This document shows positions 1 to 9,609 of a DNA stretch of 64,000 bases, one piece after another; position 1 is the first letter of the stretch, and every line of letters begins with the position of its first letter. The position numbers were made by a program, and so were the translations under genes. The notes under the pieces are model-generated. The model did no database searches. It was given only the letters and a program-made list of their open reading frames with translations, and was not told where the DNA came from. This stretch comes from CAYYFX01 sp964571855 (GTDB lineage: Bacteria > ARS69): assembly GCA_964571855.1 (NCBI GenBank), contig CAZNDO010000016.1, forward strand, positions 22,277 to 86,276, read 5' to 3'.

Positions 1-425
1 CGGTGCTCGGCGCGCACGTCGCCGCGGAGCGGGCGCCCGCCGGTCTCGTCGCGCTGGCCCCCGCGCTGCGGCCCTACGTGCTGCGCCGCCTGGGCATGCT
101 GCTGCTGGGGTTCCTCGTCCGGCCGCGCGTCGCCCTGCACACGCTGCGCTGGCAGACCGACGTGCGCCGCGGCATCCGCGCCACCGCGGCTCGCCTCGGC
201 GAGGTGCGTTGCCCCCTGCTCGTTCTCCACTCGCGCGACGACGACAGCGTCTCGGCGCGCGGGGCGCGCGAACTCCTGGAGGCCGCGGCGTCGGAGCGCA
301 AGGAACTGCGGTGGCTGGACGGGCAGGGACACGTGCTGTCCACCGCGCCGGACCGGGAGCGGGTGTTCGGACCCGTGCGCGAGTTCCTCGCCGCGTCTAC
401 TGAGGCAGGTCGAAGCGGAACGTAG
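1..425 (+). CDS. alpha/beta hydrolase, 3' part (cut by window edge)
   Basis: The reading frame is open from the window edge to TAG at 423-425, giving about 140 visible C-terminal residues. The end has the layout of an alpha/beta-hydrolase fold: a strand LLVLHSRDDD carrying the acid residue of a catalytic triad, then a helix, then GQGHVL carrying the likely catalytic histidine. The nucleophile elbow (GxSxG) must lie upstream of the window. A hydrophobic stretch RLGMLLLGFLVRP precedes the strand, as in the lid of esterase/acylglycerol-lipase-like members. The substrate cannot be told. The last 29 nt overlap the 3' end of the convergent gene at 397-1170. Confidence 0.75.
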   Translation, partial: VLGAHVAAERAPAGLVALAPALRPYVLRRLGMLLLGFLVRPRVALHTLRWQTDVRRGIRATAARLGEVRCPLLVLHSRDDDSVSARGARELLEAAASERKELRWLDGQGHVLSTAPDRERVFGPVREFLAASTEAGRSGT

Positions 426-1170
426 GATCGACCTCGCGCAGGCGTGTCACCGCCGCCTCGAGGCGGGCGCGCGCCGCCGCCGACGGCTCGTGATGCCAGG
501 ACCAGTAGGCGTCCAGGAAGTCGTCGCGCGCGGTTGCCGCCGCATCCGCGGGAGCGCCGTCGGGCGCGGCGGCCGCATCCTCGGGAGCGACCCCGGCCAG
601 GGCGGCGAAGCTCCCGTCCCGAAGGCGCTCGTACAGATGGAAGTACTCCCCGCGCATGTGGAACAGGACGTCCACCCAGCGCTCGAAGTCCTCCGAGAGC
701 AGCTGCAGGATGCGGGCGAACACGCGCGAACCGGCCGGTGCGCGCTCCTGGAACAACGCGGCCCAGCGGTAGTACTCTTTGCCGCGCCCGATCCGGTCCC
801 GGGCACCCGCGTCGAAGTCGCGGCGACCTTCCCGCGCCACGTACGGCGTGTCCACGAACAGGCCGGTGGAGACGAGCAGGTGATCCGCGCTCGCACGGTA
901 CACGCGGCACTTCTCGCGCGGGTCCCGCACGTCTTGGACCCGGCGGAACACGTCCACGCCGCCCCCGGTCGGGGCGGCGGTGAATCCGGGGGAGCGCACC
1001 AGTCCGGCGAGCAGCTCCACGAGGTAGACGTTCACGTCCTCGTCGTACCGGCCGGTGTTCGACTCGAACCCGCAGTCGATCCGGGACCGGAGCAGCGAGT
1101 CCAGCACGAAGTACGTCGTGCGTTCGCGGGGCTCGCCCGGACGCGAGAGGTCGAAGTACGGGTGGTCCAT
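397..1170 (-). CDS. Unrecognised cytosolic protein
   Basis: About 257 residues, not recognised as a known family. The ATG at 1168-1170 is chosen because GGGAGG lies about 6 nt upstream; an ATG at 1176 and a GTG at 1191 are in frame but the Shine-Dalgarno would touch or follow them. The protein has no signal peptide or membrane segment. Its middle is rich in charged and aromatic residues (DVNVYLVELLAG, RIGRGKEYYRWAALFQ, LLSEDFERWVDVLFHMRGEY), suggesting a helical globular fold, followed by an Ala/Asp-rich linker near residues 195-220. It is divergent from the nitrilase gene across about 200 bp in which I see no clear promoter. The stop overlaps the hydrolase gene by 29 bp. Confidence 0.65.
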   Translation of the reverse strand: MDHPYFDLSRPGEPRERTTYFVLDSLLRSRIDCGFESNTGRYDEDVNVYLVELLAGLVRSPGFTAAPTGGGVDVFRRVQDVRDPREKCRVYRASADHLLVSTGLFVDTPYVAREGRRDFDAGARDRIGRGKEYYRWAALFQERAPAGSRVFARILQLLSEDFERWVDVLFHMRGEYFHLYERLRDGSFAALAGVAPEDAAAAPDGAPADAAATARDDFLDAYWSWHHEPSAAARARLEAAVTRLREVDPTFRFDLPQ

Positions 1171-1376
1171 CGCCATCCCTCCCGTGCTCACCGCGCGAAC
1201 AGCACTGCAAGGTCGGTGCCAGACCGTCCGGAGCGCGGGGATTGCGAATCCTGCCCCGGATCAACCAAGAATCGGCCTTCCGGTTCCCCGGACGCCGGGC
1301 CCGCAAGGGCCCCCCGGCGGGAAACGACCGGCCGGGTGTGGCGTTCTGCACGGGCGCGCGCCTGCGGGAGCGTTTC

Positions 1377-2216
1377 GTGACGGAGTTCACGAGCGGCCCG
1401 GGGGCGGTGCGCATCGGCTTCGCGCAGACCCGGCCGGTCTTCGGGCAGCGGGCGGCGAACCTCGAGGCGGCGGCTCGCCTCGTGGACGCGGCCGTCGCGT
1501 TCGACGTCCTCGTGCTTCCGGAGCTCTTCTCCACGGGGTACCTGTTCCTGTCCCGCGAGGAGGTGGGCGCGGCGGGCGAGGACACGGGCGGGCCCACGGT
1601 GACCTTCCTGCGCGACACGGCGCGGCGGCGCGGCGCCTGGCTCTGCGGGGGTTTCGCGGAACGGGCGGGCCGGGCGCTCTACAACGCGGCCGCCCTGGCC
1701 GGCCCCGGCGGCGAGCTGCACGTCTACCGGAAGGTGCATCTCTTCGATCGCGAGACGGAGGTGTTCGATCCGGGCGACCGGCCGTTCCACGCGATCCCCG
1801 TGCGCGCCGGCGGCGTGGACTTCCGCGCGGGGATGATGATCTGCTTCGACTGGCTCTTCCCCGAGGCCGCGCGCTGTCTCGCGCTCGACGGCGCGGACGT
1901 CCTCCTGCACCCGTCCAATCTGGTGCTGCCGTTCTGCCAGGACGCGATGTCCACGCGCTGCCTGGAGAACCGCGTGTTCGCCGTGACCGCGAACCGCAGC
2001 GGCGAGGACGTGCGCGGCGCCGAGCGCCTGGCATTCACCGGCTCCAGCCAGATCACCGGTCCGCGCGGCGACATCCTCGTGCGCGCGGCCAGCGCCGGCG
2101 AGTGCGTGGAGGTCGTGACGATCGACCCGCTGCGCGCGCGCGACAAGCGGGTCACCGCGCGCAACGACCTGCTCGGGAGCCGGCGTCCCGACGTGTACGG
2201 GGCGCTCGCGGAGTAG
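1377..2216 (+). CDS. Nitrilase-superfamily carbon-nitrogen hydrolase
   Basis: A 279-residue C-N hydrolase. The family's catalytic triad is visible: Glu49 in LPELFSTGY, Lys119 in YRKVHLF and Cys156 in MMICFDWLFPE. Length and motifs fit the single-domain amidase branch (omega-amidase, N-carbamoylputrescine amidase and related enzymes), which hydrolyse a linear amide or carbamoyl nitrogen through a Cys thioester. The exact substrate is not decided by sequence. GTG at 1377 is chosen because GGGAG sits 7 nt upstream and the conserved first strand (VRIGFAQ) begins soon after; in-frame upstream codons would add an unconserved Arg/Pro-rich tail. The gene stands alone and ends at a long non-coding palindromic region. 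Confidence 0.88.
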   Translation: MTEFTSGPGAVRIGFAQTRPVFGQRAANLEAAARLVDAAVAFDVLVLPELFSTGYLFLSREEVGAAGEDTGGPTVTFLRDTARRRGAWLCGGFAERAGRALYNAAALAGPGGELHVYRKVHLFDRETEVFDPGDRPFHAIPVRAGGVDFRAGMMICFDWLFPEAARCLALDGADVLLHPSNLVLPFCQDAMSTRCLENRVFAVTANRSGEDVRGAERLAFTGSSQITGPRGDILVRAASAGECVEVVTIDPLRARDKRVTARNDLLGSRRPDVYGALAE

Positions 2217-2273
2217 ACGGCGCGGCAGGCCGACCCCGCGGGGGGCGCGACAGCCAGGGGTCCGCACCCGCCG

Positions 2274-2412
2274 CGACGTGTCCACGGGCGACGACACCGT
2301 GACGCCGGACGTTGTCGCGATCCATGTGCTTGGTGCCGGGTCGGTTGCGCGACGGATCGCCCTGCGGGTGTCGCCGCTGGTTGCCGTCTGTCGTCGCGCG
2401 CGGATCACGTCG
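2274..2412. repeat. Imperfect nested inverted repeat
   Basis: CGACGTG (2274-2280) pairs with CACGTCG (2406-2412). Inside it GCGACGACA (2288-2296) pairs perfectly with TGTCGTCGC (2389-2397). Further in, GTCGCG (2314-2319) can pair with CGCGAC (2348-2353), and GATCC with GGATC next to it. Several alternative pairings compete, so the fold is less certain than for the elements to its right. Confidence 0.5.
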
Positions 2413-2539
2413 TGCTGCGGAAGAACGCGCGAGGGGCGGCGTGGAGCGCGGTTCCGGGCGGATCCGTCGATGTCCGGCGCTTCGGCCCGGTCATTGCAAT
2501 GGTGCGCGCGCGGGAGATGAGCGGAAGCGGAAGCGGAAG

Positions 2540-2610
2540 GGACGAAGGGCGGGCCGCACGCTTCGGCGTCGGGTCCGCGGGGACTGGACCGGCGGCCCGC
2601 CCCTTCGTCC
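2540..2610. repeat. Stem with two internal hairpins (cloverleaf-like)
   Basis: An 18-nt left arm (2540-2557, beginning GGACGAAGGG) pairs with 2592-2610 with one bulged C. Between the arms lie two hairpins: ACGC-TTCG-GCGT (2558-2569), a UUCG tetraloop in RNA, and GTCC-GCGG-GGAC (2573-2584), which can also pair as GGTCC/GGACC. The same plan recurs at 2660-2741 and 2802-3096. Confidence 0.75.
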
Positions 2611-2621
2611 GAGTCGCCCCG

Positions 2622-2649
2622 GGGGAGGGCGTTGGCCAGGCCCTTCCCC
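2622..2649. repeat. Simple GC-rich hairpin
   Basis: GGGGAGGGC (2622-2630) pairs with GCCCTTCCCC (2640-2649) with one bulged T, around a 9-nt loop. It lies between the two cloverleaf-like elements and could act as a terminator for the nitrilase gene. Confidence 0.6.
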
Positions 2650-2659
2650 GTTGCAGAGA

Positions 2660-2741
2660 GCCGGGAGCGTTCCGCGAGGAGATTCCTCGAACCGACAGGC
2701 GTAGCCGGGGAGATGCGCCGATCGGTTGGAACGCTCCCGGC
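2660..2741. repeat. Perfect 14-bp stem with two internal hairpins (cloverleaf-like)
   Basis: GCCGGGAGCGTTCC (2660-2673) is the exact reverse complement of 2728-2741. Inside are two hairpins: CGAGGA-GAT-TCCTCG (2675-2689, perfect) and AACCGA...TCGGTT (2690-2695 with 2722-2727), which itself contains GGCG/CGCC (2698-2701 with 2716-2719). The fold is a closed three-way junction like the neighbouring element at 2540-2610. Confidence 0.8.
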
Positions 2742-2801
2742 CGTACTTCCCGGGAACACCGCCACCCGCGCCACCACCACCCAGGAGCACGCACACGGCG
2801 C

Positions 2802-3096
2802 AGGTCCGCGGGACACTCGGGAACCGCCGCGGGGTCGTGGGGCGAGTCACGCGCCGGGCGGGTGTGCGATGCGCGTTCCTCCGTCCCCGACCCTTGCTCC
2901 GGCGGCGTCGCGGAGGGGCCGTAGCCATGGATGGCGGAGGCCCCGGAGCGCCGAGGCCCAGGGCGCGCATGGATGCGCGCCCGCGCCGTCCGGTCCGGAG
3001 CAAGGGTCGGGGACGGAGGAACGCGCATCGCGCACCCGGCCCGGCGCGTGACTCGCCCCGCGACCCCGCGGCGGTTCCCGAATGTCCCGCGGACCT
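2802..3096. repeat. 295-bp near-perfect palindrome abutting the cdaA stop codon
   Basis: Arm 2802-2902 pairs with 2995-3096 over about 101 positions. I count one mismatch (C2816 with A3082), one bulge (G3039) and two positions that are G-T opposites (T2838/G3060, T2865/G3032), so they would be G-U pairs in a plus-strand RNA. The 92-nt centre carries two more hairpins: GGGGCC/GGCCCC enclosing GCCAT-GG-ATGGC (2915-2944) and the perfect GGGCGCGCAT-GG-ATGCGCGCCC (2961-2982). The right arm runs into the cdaA stop codon (TAG, complement of 3095-3097), and weaker similarity continues over the last cdaA codons. Confidence 0.9.
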
Positions 3097-3862
3097 ATGC
3101 CGCGTGCGCGCGACGTTCGAACGCCGCGTGCAGCAACGCGCGGAGGGACTCGCGCGTGAGGTTGCGGGTGAGCTGCCCGCCCTTCGCGTGCGACACGGTG
3201 CCGGTCTCCTCGGAGACCACCACCACGTCGCAGTCGGCCTCCTCGGTGATCCCGATGGCGGCGCGGTGGCGCGTGCCGAGCGCGCGGGAGAGGCGCGGAT
3301 CCTGCGTGAGGGGGAGGATGCACCCCGCGGCCACGATCTGGTCGCCCTGCACGATGACGGCGCCGTCGTGCAGGGGGCTGCGAGTCTGGAAGATGGAGAT
3401 GAGCAGTTCCTCGCTCGGGCGGGCGTACAGCGGCGTGCCGGTCTCGATCACGCCCTTCAGCCCGGCCTGGCCGAGCACCACGATGAGCGCGCCCGTGCGC
3501 GCCTCGGCCAGCTCGAACACCGCGTTGACCAGGAGGTCCACGGCCTCCTGCGCCTCGCCGCGCGTCACGAACGGCCGCACGATCGGGTGCTGTCCCAGCT
3601 TGGACAGCGCGCGGCGGAGCTCCGGCTGGAACACGATGAGGAAGCCGATGAGCCAGATCGTCTTCAGGCTGCCGATGATCCAGCTCAGCGCGTGCAACCC
3701 GAGGAACCCGGACAGGAACCCCGCGCCGATGATCACGAGGAGTCCGAGGAACATCGTGACGGCGCGCGTGGAGCGGATGAACATGTAGAGCTTGTAGAAG
3801 AGGACCGTCACGATCCCCACGTCCAGGATGTCCAGGACCCAGTGGATGCCGAGCAGGCTCAC
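3095..3862 (-). CDS. cdaA: Diadenylate cyclase CdaA (c-di-AMP synthase)
   Basis: Makes c-di-AMP from two ATP at the inner membrane. The 255-residue protein has three hydrophobic N-terminal segments (about residues 9-30, 35-56 and 58-78) followed by a DAC domain. The catalytic motifs are present: DGA at about residues 166-168 (in SPLHDGAVIV) and RHR at 198-200 (in LGTRHRAAIG). GTG at 3862 is chosen because it forms a GTGA overlap with the folP stop, and the protein then begins directly with the first membrane segment. It is last in the tilS-hpt-ftsH-folP-cdaA run. In Firmicutes cdaA is followed by cdaR and glmM; here it is followed by a giant palindrome instead. Confidence 0.95.
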   Translation of the reverse strand: MSLLGIHWVLDILDVGIVTVLFYKLYMFIRSTRAVTMFLGLLVIIGAGFLSGFLGLHALSWIIGSLKTIWLIGFLIVFQPELRRALSKLGQHPIVRPFVTRGEAQEAVDLLVNAVFELAEARTGALIVVLGQAGLKGVIETGTPLYARPSEELLISIFQTRSPLHDGAVIVQGDQIVAAGCILPLTQDPRLSRALGTRHRAAIGITEEADCDVVVVSEETGTVSHAKGGQLTRNLTRESLRALLHAAFERRAHAA

Positions 3863-4785
3863 GGCGCGCCTCCGGCTCCGCCGGCGCGCGGCGCGCGCAG
3901 CACGGCCTCGGTCACGGACACGGCGCGGCGGTTCTCGCGCACGTCGTGCACGCGCAGCAGCGTGGCGCCGCCGAGCACGGCGAGCACGCTGGTGGCCAGC
4001 GTGCCCTCCAGCCGGTCGGCGGTGGACGGCGCGTGGTGCGGCGCCAGGAAGGACTTGCGCGATGCGCCCACCAGCACCGGACGCCCGGCGGACAGGTACT
4101 CCGGCAGCCGGCGCAGGATCTCCAGGTTGTGCTCCGCGGTCTTCGCGAAGCCCAGCCCCGGATCCAGGATGATGCGCGTCCGGAGGACGCCGGCGCGCAC
4201 CGCGCGCTCCATGGCCTCCTCCAGCGAGCGGAGGCTCTCGCGGACCACGTCGTCGTAGTCCGTCAGGGAGCGCATGGTCCGCGGTTCGCCGCGCGAGTGC
4301 ATGAGGACGAGGCCGGCCCCGCGCTCCGCGCAGACGGCGGCCAACTCCGGATCGCGGCGGAGGCCGGAGACGTCGTTCACGAGGGAAGCGCCGGCCGCCA
4401 GCGCCCTCGCCGCCACCTCCGCCTTCACGGTATCCACGGACACGGGGACGCCGAGCGCCGCCACCGGCCCGAGCACCGGCTCGAGTCGCGCCCACTCCTC
4501 GCGGGCGGAAACGGGGGCGGCGCCGGGGCGCGTGGACTCGCCGCCCACGTCCAAGGCGTCGGCGCCCGCATCCACCATGACGCGCGCGGCGGCAATGGCG
4601 GACGCCGCATCCGGATGGCGGTCGCCGTCGTGGAAGGAGTCCGGCGTGAGGTTCAGGATGCCGACGAGCCGCGTACGCCGCACGGGATCGCGGCGGGGGA
4701 CCAGGTCCCCGAGCCCCGCCGGCTCCTCCGCGGCGGCGAAGGCCGGGAACGACGCGGGAGGGCAGGGGGATTCGGGGACGGTCAC
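3859..4785 (-). CDS. folP: Dihydropteroate synthase
   Basis: Condenses 6-hydroxymethyl-dihydropterin pyrophosphate with p-aminobenzoate in folate synthesis. The family's signatures are clear: VGILNLTPDSFHDGD, DVGGESTRPGA, SVDTVKAEVA, LVNDVSG, ILDPGLGFAKT and LVGASRKSFL. The 308-residue protein is a TIM barrel with a roughly 35-residue non-conserved N-terminal extension, so a slightly later start cannot be excluded. GTG at 4785 lies 31 bp after the ftsH stop. The 3' end overlaps the cdaA start by 4 nt, so the two are probably translationally coupled. The pairing of folP with cdaA and ftsH is seen in several phyla. Confidence 0.93.
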   Translation of the reverse strand: MTVPESPCPPASFPAFAAAEEPAGLGDLVPRRDPVRRTRLVGILNLTPDSFHDGDRHPDAASAIAAARVMVDAGADALDVGGESTRPGAAPVSAREEWARLEPVLGPVAALGVPVSVDTVKAEVAARALAAGASLVNDVSGLRRDPELAAVCAERGAGLVLMHSRGEPRTMRSLTDYDDVVRESLRSLEEAMERAVRAGVLRTRIILDPGLGFAKTAEHNLEILRRLPEYLSAGRPVLVGASRKSFLAPHHAPSTADRLEGTLATSVLAVLGGATLLRVHDVRENRRAVSVTEAVLRAPRAGGAGGAP

Positions 4786-4816
4786 GCGGTCTCCACGCTC
4801 CTCAGTTCGTCGCTTC

Positions 4817-6798
<1,982 letters not shown>

Positions 6799-6802
<4 letters not shown>

Positions 6803-7392
6803 CGGCCATCCTCCGGCCCGTTCGGCAGGTCCAGGTTCGGCAGGTCGTCGGCGTCGAGCACCGTGATGTACGGGAGGTTGCGGAAGCGCTGCGCGTAGTC
6901 CAGGCCGTATCCCACCACGAACTTGTCCGGGATGCGGAAGCCCACGTAGTCCACGGGGACGTGCACCTTCCTCCGCTCGTGCTTGTCCAGCAGGGTAACC
7001 ACGCGCAGGGACGCGGGGTTCCGCGCCAGCAGCAGTTCCCGGAGGTAGTCCAGCGTCAGCCCCGAGTCCACGATGTCCTCCACCACGAGCACGTGCCGGC
7101 CCTCCACGTTCAACCCGAGGTCCGACAGGATGCGCACGACCCCGGACGACTCCGTCCGGTCCTCGTAGCTGGACACCACCATGAAGTCCATCTCGCAGGG
7201 AACGTCGATGCGGCGCACCAGATCGGCCAGGAAGATGAACCCGCCCTTCAGGATGTTCACCAGGATGGGGGCCTTGCCCGCGTAGTCGCGCGAGATCTCC
7301 CGTCCGAGCTCCGTCACGCGGGCCCGGATGGTCTCCTCGTCGAAGAGGACCGTTCCGATGGGTTCCATCGTCGCTTCCGGAGAGATGTTCAT
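6799..7392 (-). CDS. hpt: Hypoxanthine (guanine) phosphoribosyltransferase
   Basis: Salvages hypoxanthine/guanine with PRPP to IMP/GMP. The 197-residue protein carries the PRPP-binding loop VVEDIVDSGLTL, the PPi-loop region ILVNILKGGFIFLADLVR, and the base-contacting C-terminal region PDKFVVGYGLDYAQRFRNLPYI typical of bacterial HPRTs. ATG at 7392 is chosen because it overlaps the tilS TGA as ATGA; an in-frame codon at 7416 would add eight unconserved residues. Its own stop overlaps ftsH in the same way. The tilS-hpt-ftsH order is conserved in many bacteria, notably Firmicutes. Confidence 0.95.
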
Positions 7393-8828
7393 TCCCGTTC
7401 CGCCTCCGCCAGCCACGGCAGGCCGCCGAGGATCTCGATCCGCAGCGCCGTTCGTGTACGCTCCGTGATCCGCGCCCGATCGTCCACCCGGAACCCCGGG
7501 ATCCAGACGATCCCGGATGCGTCGACGACGACCGGGACCGCGTCCCGGAGGCGGCGCGGGATCTTCCGATCCACCATCAGGTCCTGGACCTTCACGGTGC
7601 CGCCGAGGCCCCGCGGCCGGTACCGGTCCCCGGGCCGACGTCCCCGCACGTGCAGCGGCGGACGGACCTCCGCGGCGTCCAGCCAGGCCACCGCGCGGCC
7701 CACGCCCCCGTCCGCATCATCGGGCGGCGGCGACACCGTCTCCACCCGCACGCTCGCGCCGATCTCGTCGAGGCGGAGGACGCCGGGAACGGCGAGGTGC
7801 CGGCTGGCCAGCGCGGCTGCGGTCCCGGCGGGTCTCCCGCCGGCCTGGGCCGGCCCGGGACCCGCGAGGACCACCACCTCCGCCCGCGTCACCGCCACGC
7901 GGACCCCTCCCGGGAGGTCGGCAGCGGCGTTTTCCCCGGCCTTCCAGGCCCGCACGAGACGATCCAGCGCCTCGTAGCCCGGGTCGGCCGCGGGGGAGAT
8001 GCTGCGGACCGCATTCCTCAGGATGGTGGACAGGACGATGCGATGATAGGGGCGTCCCGCGGCCCCAGCAAGGACCAATTCCCCCGGTCCGCCGGAGCGC
8101 CGGAGCGCAACCAGGCCTTCCGACGCCGTCCGGGCGAGGAAGTCGTCCACGTCCGCCAGCAACGTGGCCGTCCGACCCGCCGCGCGCGCGAGCCCGGGGT
8201 TCTCGCGCCGGAGTGCGGGCAGCACGTCCCGGCGCAGTCGCGACCGGAGGTTCGACCCGTCGTCGTTCGTGGGGTCGTTCCGGAACGGCAGCCCGCGCGC
8301 CGCGAGGTACGCGAGCACGTCCGCGCGCGTGCACTCCAGCAGGGGCCGGACCACACCGTCCTCGCGGCGCGGCCGCGGCAGCGAGAGCCCGCGCGGCCCG
8401 GCGCCGCGCAGCCACTGCGCCAGCATCGTCTCCAGGCGGTCGTCCGCGTGGTGCGCCACGCACACGGTGGCGTCGAGCGCCCGGGCGATGCGCGCGAGGA
8501 AGTCGTACCGGACCTCGCGCGCGCGCCGCTCGGCGCCGCGGTGGGGGAAGCCGCCGCGGGCGTCCCAGTCCACGCGCTCCTCCCGCCACGCGAAGCCGTG
8601 CTCGCGCGCGTGCGCGCGCGCGAAGTCGGCATCCGCCGCGGAGGAGGGGCGAAGCGCGTGGTCCAGGTGGGCGGCCACGGGCTCCACGCCGAGCTCCCGC
8701 AGCGCGTGCAGGAGCGCGGTGGAGTCCGCCCCGCCGGAGTAGCCCACCACGACCGCACGACCAGCGGGCAGCAGCGCATCCCGGAGGAGCGTCTCGCGCA
8801 CGATGCGGACCAGGACTTCGCGGCTCAT
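7389..8828 (-). CDS. tilS: tRNA(Ile)-lysidine synthetase
   Basis: Converts C34 of the CAU-anticodon tRNA-Ile2 to lysidine so that it reads AUA as Ile. The 479 residues start with the N-type ATP pyrophosphatase P-loop SGGADST at residues 31-37. The domain continues with AHLDHALRPSS, CVAHHADDRLETMLAQWLRGAG and NDPTNDD...RSRLRRDVLP. The C-terminal third has the TilS substrate-binding region (RGRRPGDRYRPRGLGGTVKVQDLMVDRKIPR). ATG at 8828 precedes the conserved domain by about 25 residues; upstream in-frame sequence is low-complexity Pro/Arg. The gene follows a CAU tRNA by 138 bp on the same strand. Confidence 0.95.
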   Translation of the reverse strand: MSREVLVRIVRETLLRDALLPAGRAVVVGYSGGADSTALLHALRELGVEPVAAHLDHALRPSSAADADFARAHAREHGFAWREERVDWDARGGFPHRGAERRAREVRYDFLARIARALDATVCVAHHADDRLETMLAQWLRGAGPRGLSLPRPRREDGVVRPLLECTRADVLAYLAARGLPFRNDPTNDDGSNLRSRLRRDVLPALRRENPGLARAAGRTATLLADVDDFLARTASEGLVALRRSGGPGELVLAGAAGRPYHRIVLSTILRNAVRSISPAADPGYEALDRLVRAWKAGENAAADLPGGVRVAVTRAEVVVLAGPGPAQAGGRPAGTAAALASRHLAVPGVLRLDEIGASVRVETVSPPPDDADGGVGRAVAWLDAAEVRPPLHVRGRRPGDRYRPRGLGGTVKVQDLMVDRKIPRRLRDAVPVVVDASGIVWIPGFRVDDRARITERTRTALRIEILGGLPWLAEAERE

Positions 8829-8966
8829 GGGCGCCCCGCGGCCCGGGGCGTGAGGGCCGGCACGAGGATCCGGCCGTGCTGCCGGGAACCCGCGGCCGGG
8901 GGCCCGGTGGCCGGAGGACTGGAGGCCGCCGAAGGGTGATCGGCGCCAAGCGGCCCCGCGATGGGG

Positions 8967-9040
8967 TAGCGGTGCAGGGATTCGAACCCCGGACACGCGG
9001 ATTATGATTCCGCTGCTCTAACCAACTGAGCTACACCGCC
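8967..9040 (-). tRNA. tRNA with CAU anticodon (elongator Met most likely; Ile2 possible)
   Basis: The minus strand folds as a complete cloverleaf. The acceptor GGCGGTG pairs with CACCGCT (one G-U), the D arm is GCTC...GAGC, the anticodon stem is GCGGA/TCCGC around ATCATAA, and the T arm is CGGGG-TTCGAAT-CCCTG. The anticodon is CAU. The discriminator base is A and CCA is not encoded. It is not initiator-like: the first pair is G-U rather than unpaired and the anticodon stem lacks three G-C pairs. The acceptor resembles elongator Met tRNAs, but its position beside tilS makes Ile2 worth testing. Confidence 0.93.
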
Positions 9041-9609
9041 CCGGAATTCCGACCGGGGAAGGTACGGAAGCGCCCAGGGGGTGTCAAGAACGCGGCCCTC
9101 GCAAGGGTCCGGCGGCCGCGCGGCCTTGCTCGTTCGTCTCCTCGGAGTGCGCTTTCCGTCGGGTGGACCGCGTCGCGGAGCTTCCGTCGTGGAGTCGAAA
9201 GACGCCCCCTTCCCGACCTGACACTCCCGGGCCGTCCCAGATCCGGGGCCAGGTGATTGGGTCGGAGGTCCGGACGCGGTCACCACCCGCGAATGCCCGG
9301 AACACCGGGCGAGGGCGCCGGAGCCTGGACGGCGAAGCCGTGTCGGCTCCGAAGGCGGGATGCGCAGGCGGGTTGCAGCGCCCTCGGGAACGAGTCGGGC
9401 GCGTTGCGTTCCGGAACTCCGGGGCGTCACGCCGTCCTCGTGCGAGCCACTTTCCCCACGGTCTTCCGGAACGTCAACCGACGCCGCCCGCGTGCGCCCG
9501 CGTGAGCCCGCGGACGCGGCGGCGCCGGAACCGGGCCGGTGGTGGCGGGTTGCGGAGGCGGCTGGTAGACTGCCGCCCCTTCGAATCCTCCGGGAAAGGA
9601 ACCGCTCTC
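9041..9609. other. 569-bp divergent intergenic region with several hairpins
   Basis: Between the tRNA (leftward) and a lipoprotein gene (rightward). No credible gene. Besides the tRNA promoter it holds a perfect hairpin GCCCGG-AACA-CCGGGC (9295-9310) and a nested one (9316-9357) with GGAGCC/GGCTCC around ACGGC-GAA-GCCGT. A looser structure at 9088-9135 has outer stem GAACG/CGTTC and inner CCCT-CGCA-AGGG. GGAACG/CGTTCC near 9397-9412 can also pair. Short hairpins are expected at this base composition, so only the two perfect ones deserve weight. No clear promoter for the lipoprotein gene. Confidence 0.6.
9059..9087 (-). promoter_or_regulatory. Sigma-70-type promoter of the tRNA
   Basis: On the minus strand a perfect -35 TTGACA (complement of 9082-9087) is followed after 17 bp by TACCTT (complement of 9059-9064). 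Transcription would begin about 12 bp upstream of the tRNA 5' end. Read-through could also supply tilS and the genes beyond it. Confidence 0.75.

Larger units (their letters stand above)
2217..3094. other. 878-bp non-coding stretch made largely of nested inverted repeats
   Basis: No credible gene: every reading frame here is Arg/Pro-rich and broken by strong dyad symmetry, and none carries a recognisable motif. It lies between convergent genes (nitrilase and cdaA), where other convergent pairs in the window use one short hairpin or none. From left to right it holds an imperfect nested repeat (2274-2412), a hairpin pair in a 71-bp stem (2540-2610), a simple hairpin (2622-2649), a second hairpin pair in an 82-bp stem (2660-2741), the 10-bp palindrome TTCCCGGGAA (2747-2756), and a 295-bp palindrome (2802-3096). 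CATTGCAATG at 2492-2501 is another perfect dyad. Confidence 0.85.

Noticed and set aside
2217..3094. Integron attC sites or a retron msr-msd
   Set aside because: No GTTRRRY-type R sites, no integrase and no reverse transcriptase nearby. The stems are far longer than attC and do not alternate as attC arrays do.
2726..4258. Long plus-strand ORF over the palindromic region and cdaA/folP
   Set aside because: Composition is Arg/Gln/Glu/Ala-rich with no motif; it is the shadow of cdaA and folP on the other strand, and its start lies in non-coding repeats.
9088..9412. A large structured RNA in the 9.1-9.4 kb intergenic region
   Set aside because: Several hairpins exist but they are short, and at this GC content such pairings are common; only the two perfect ones are reported inside the region entry.
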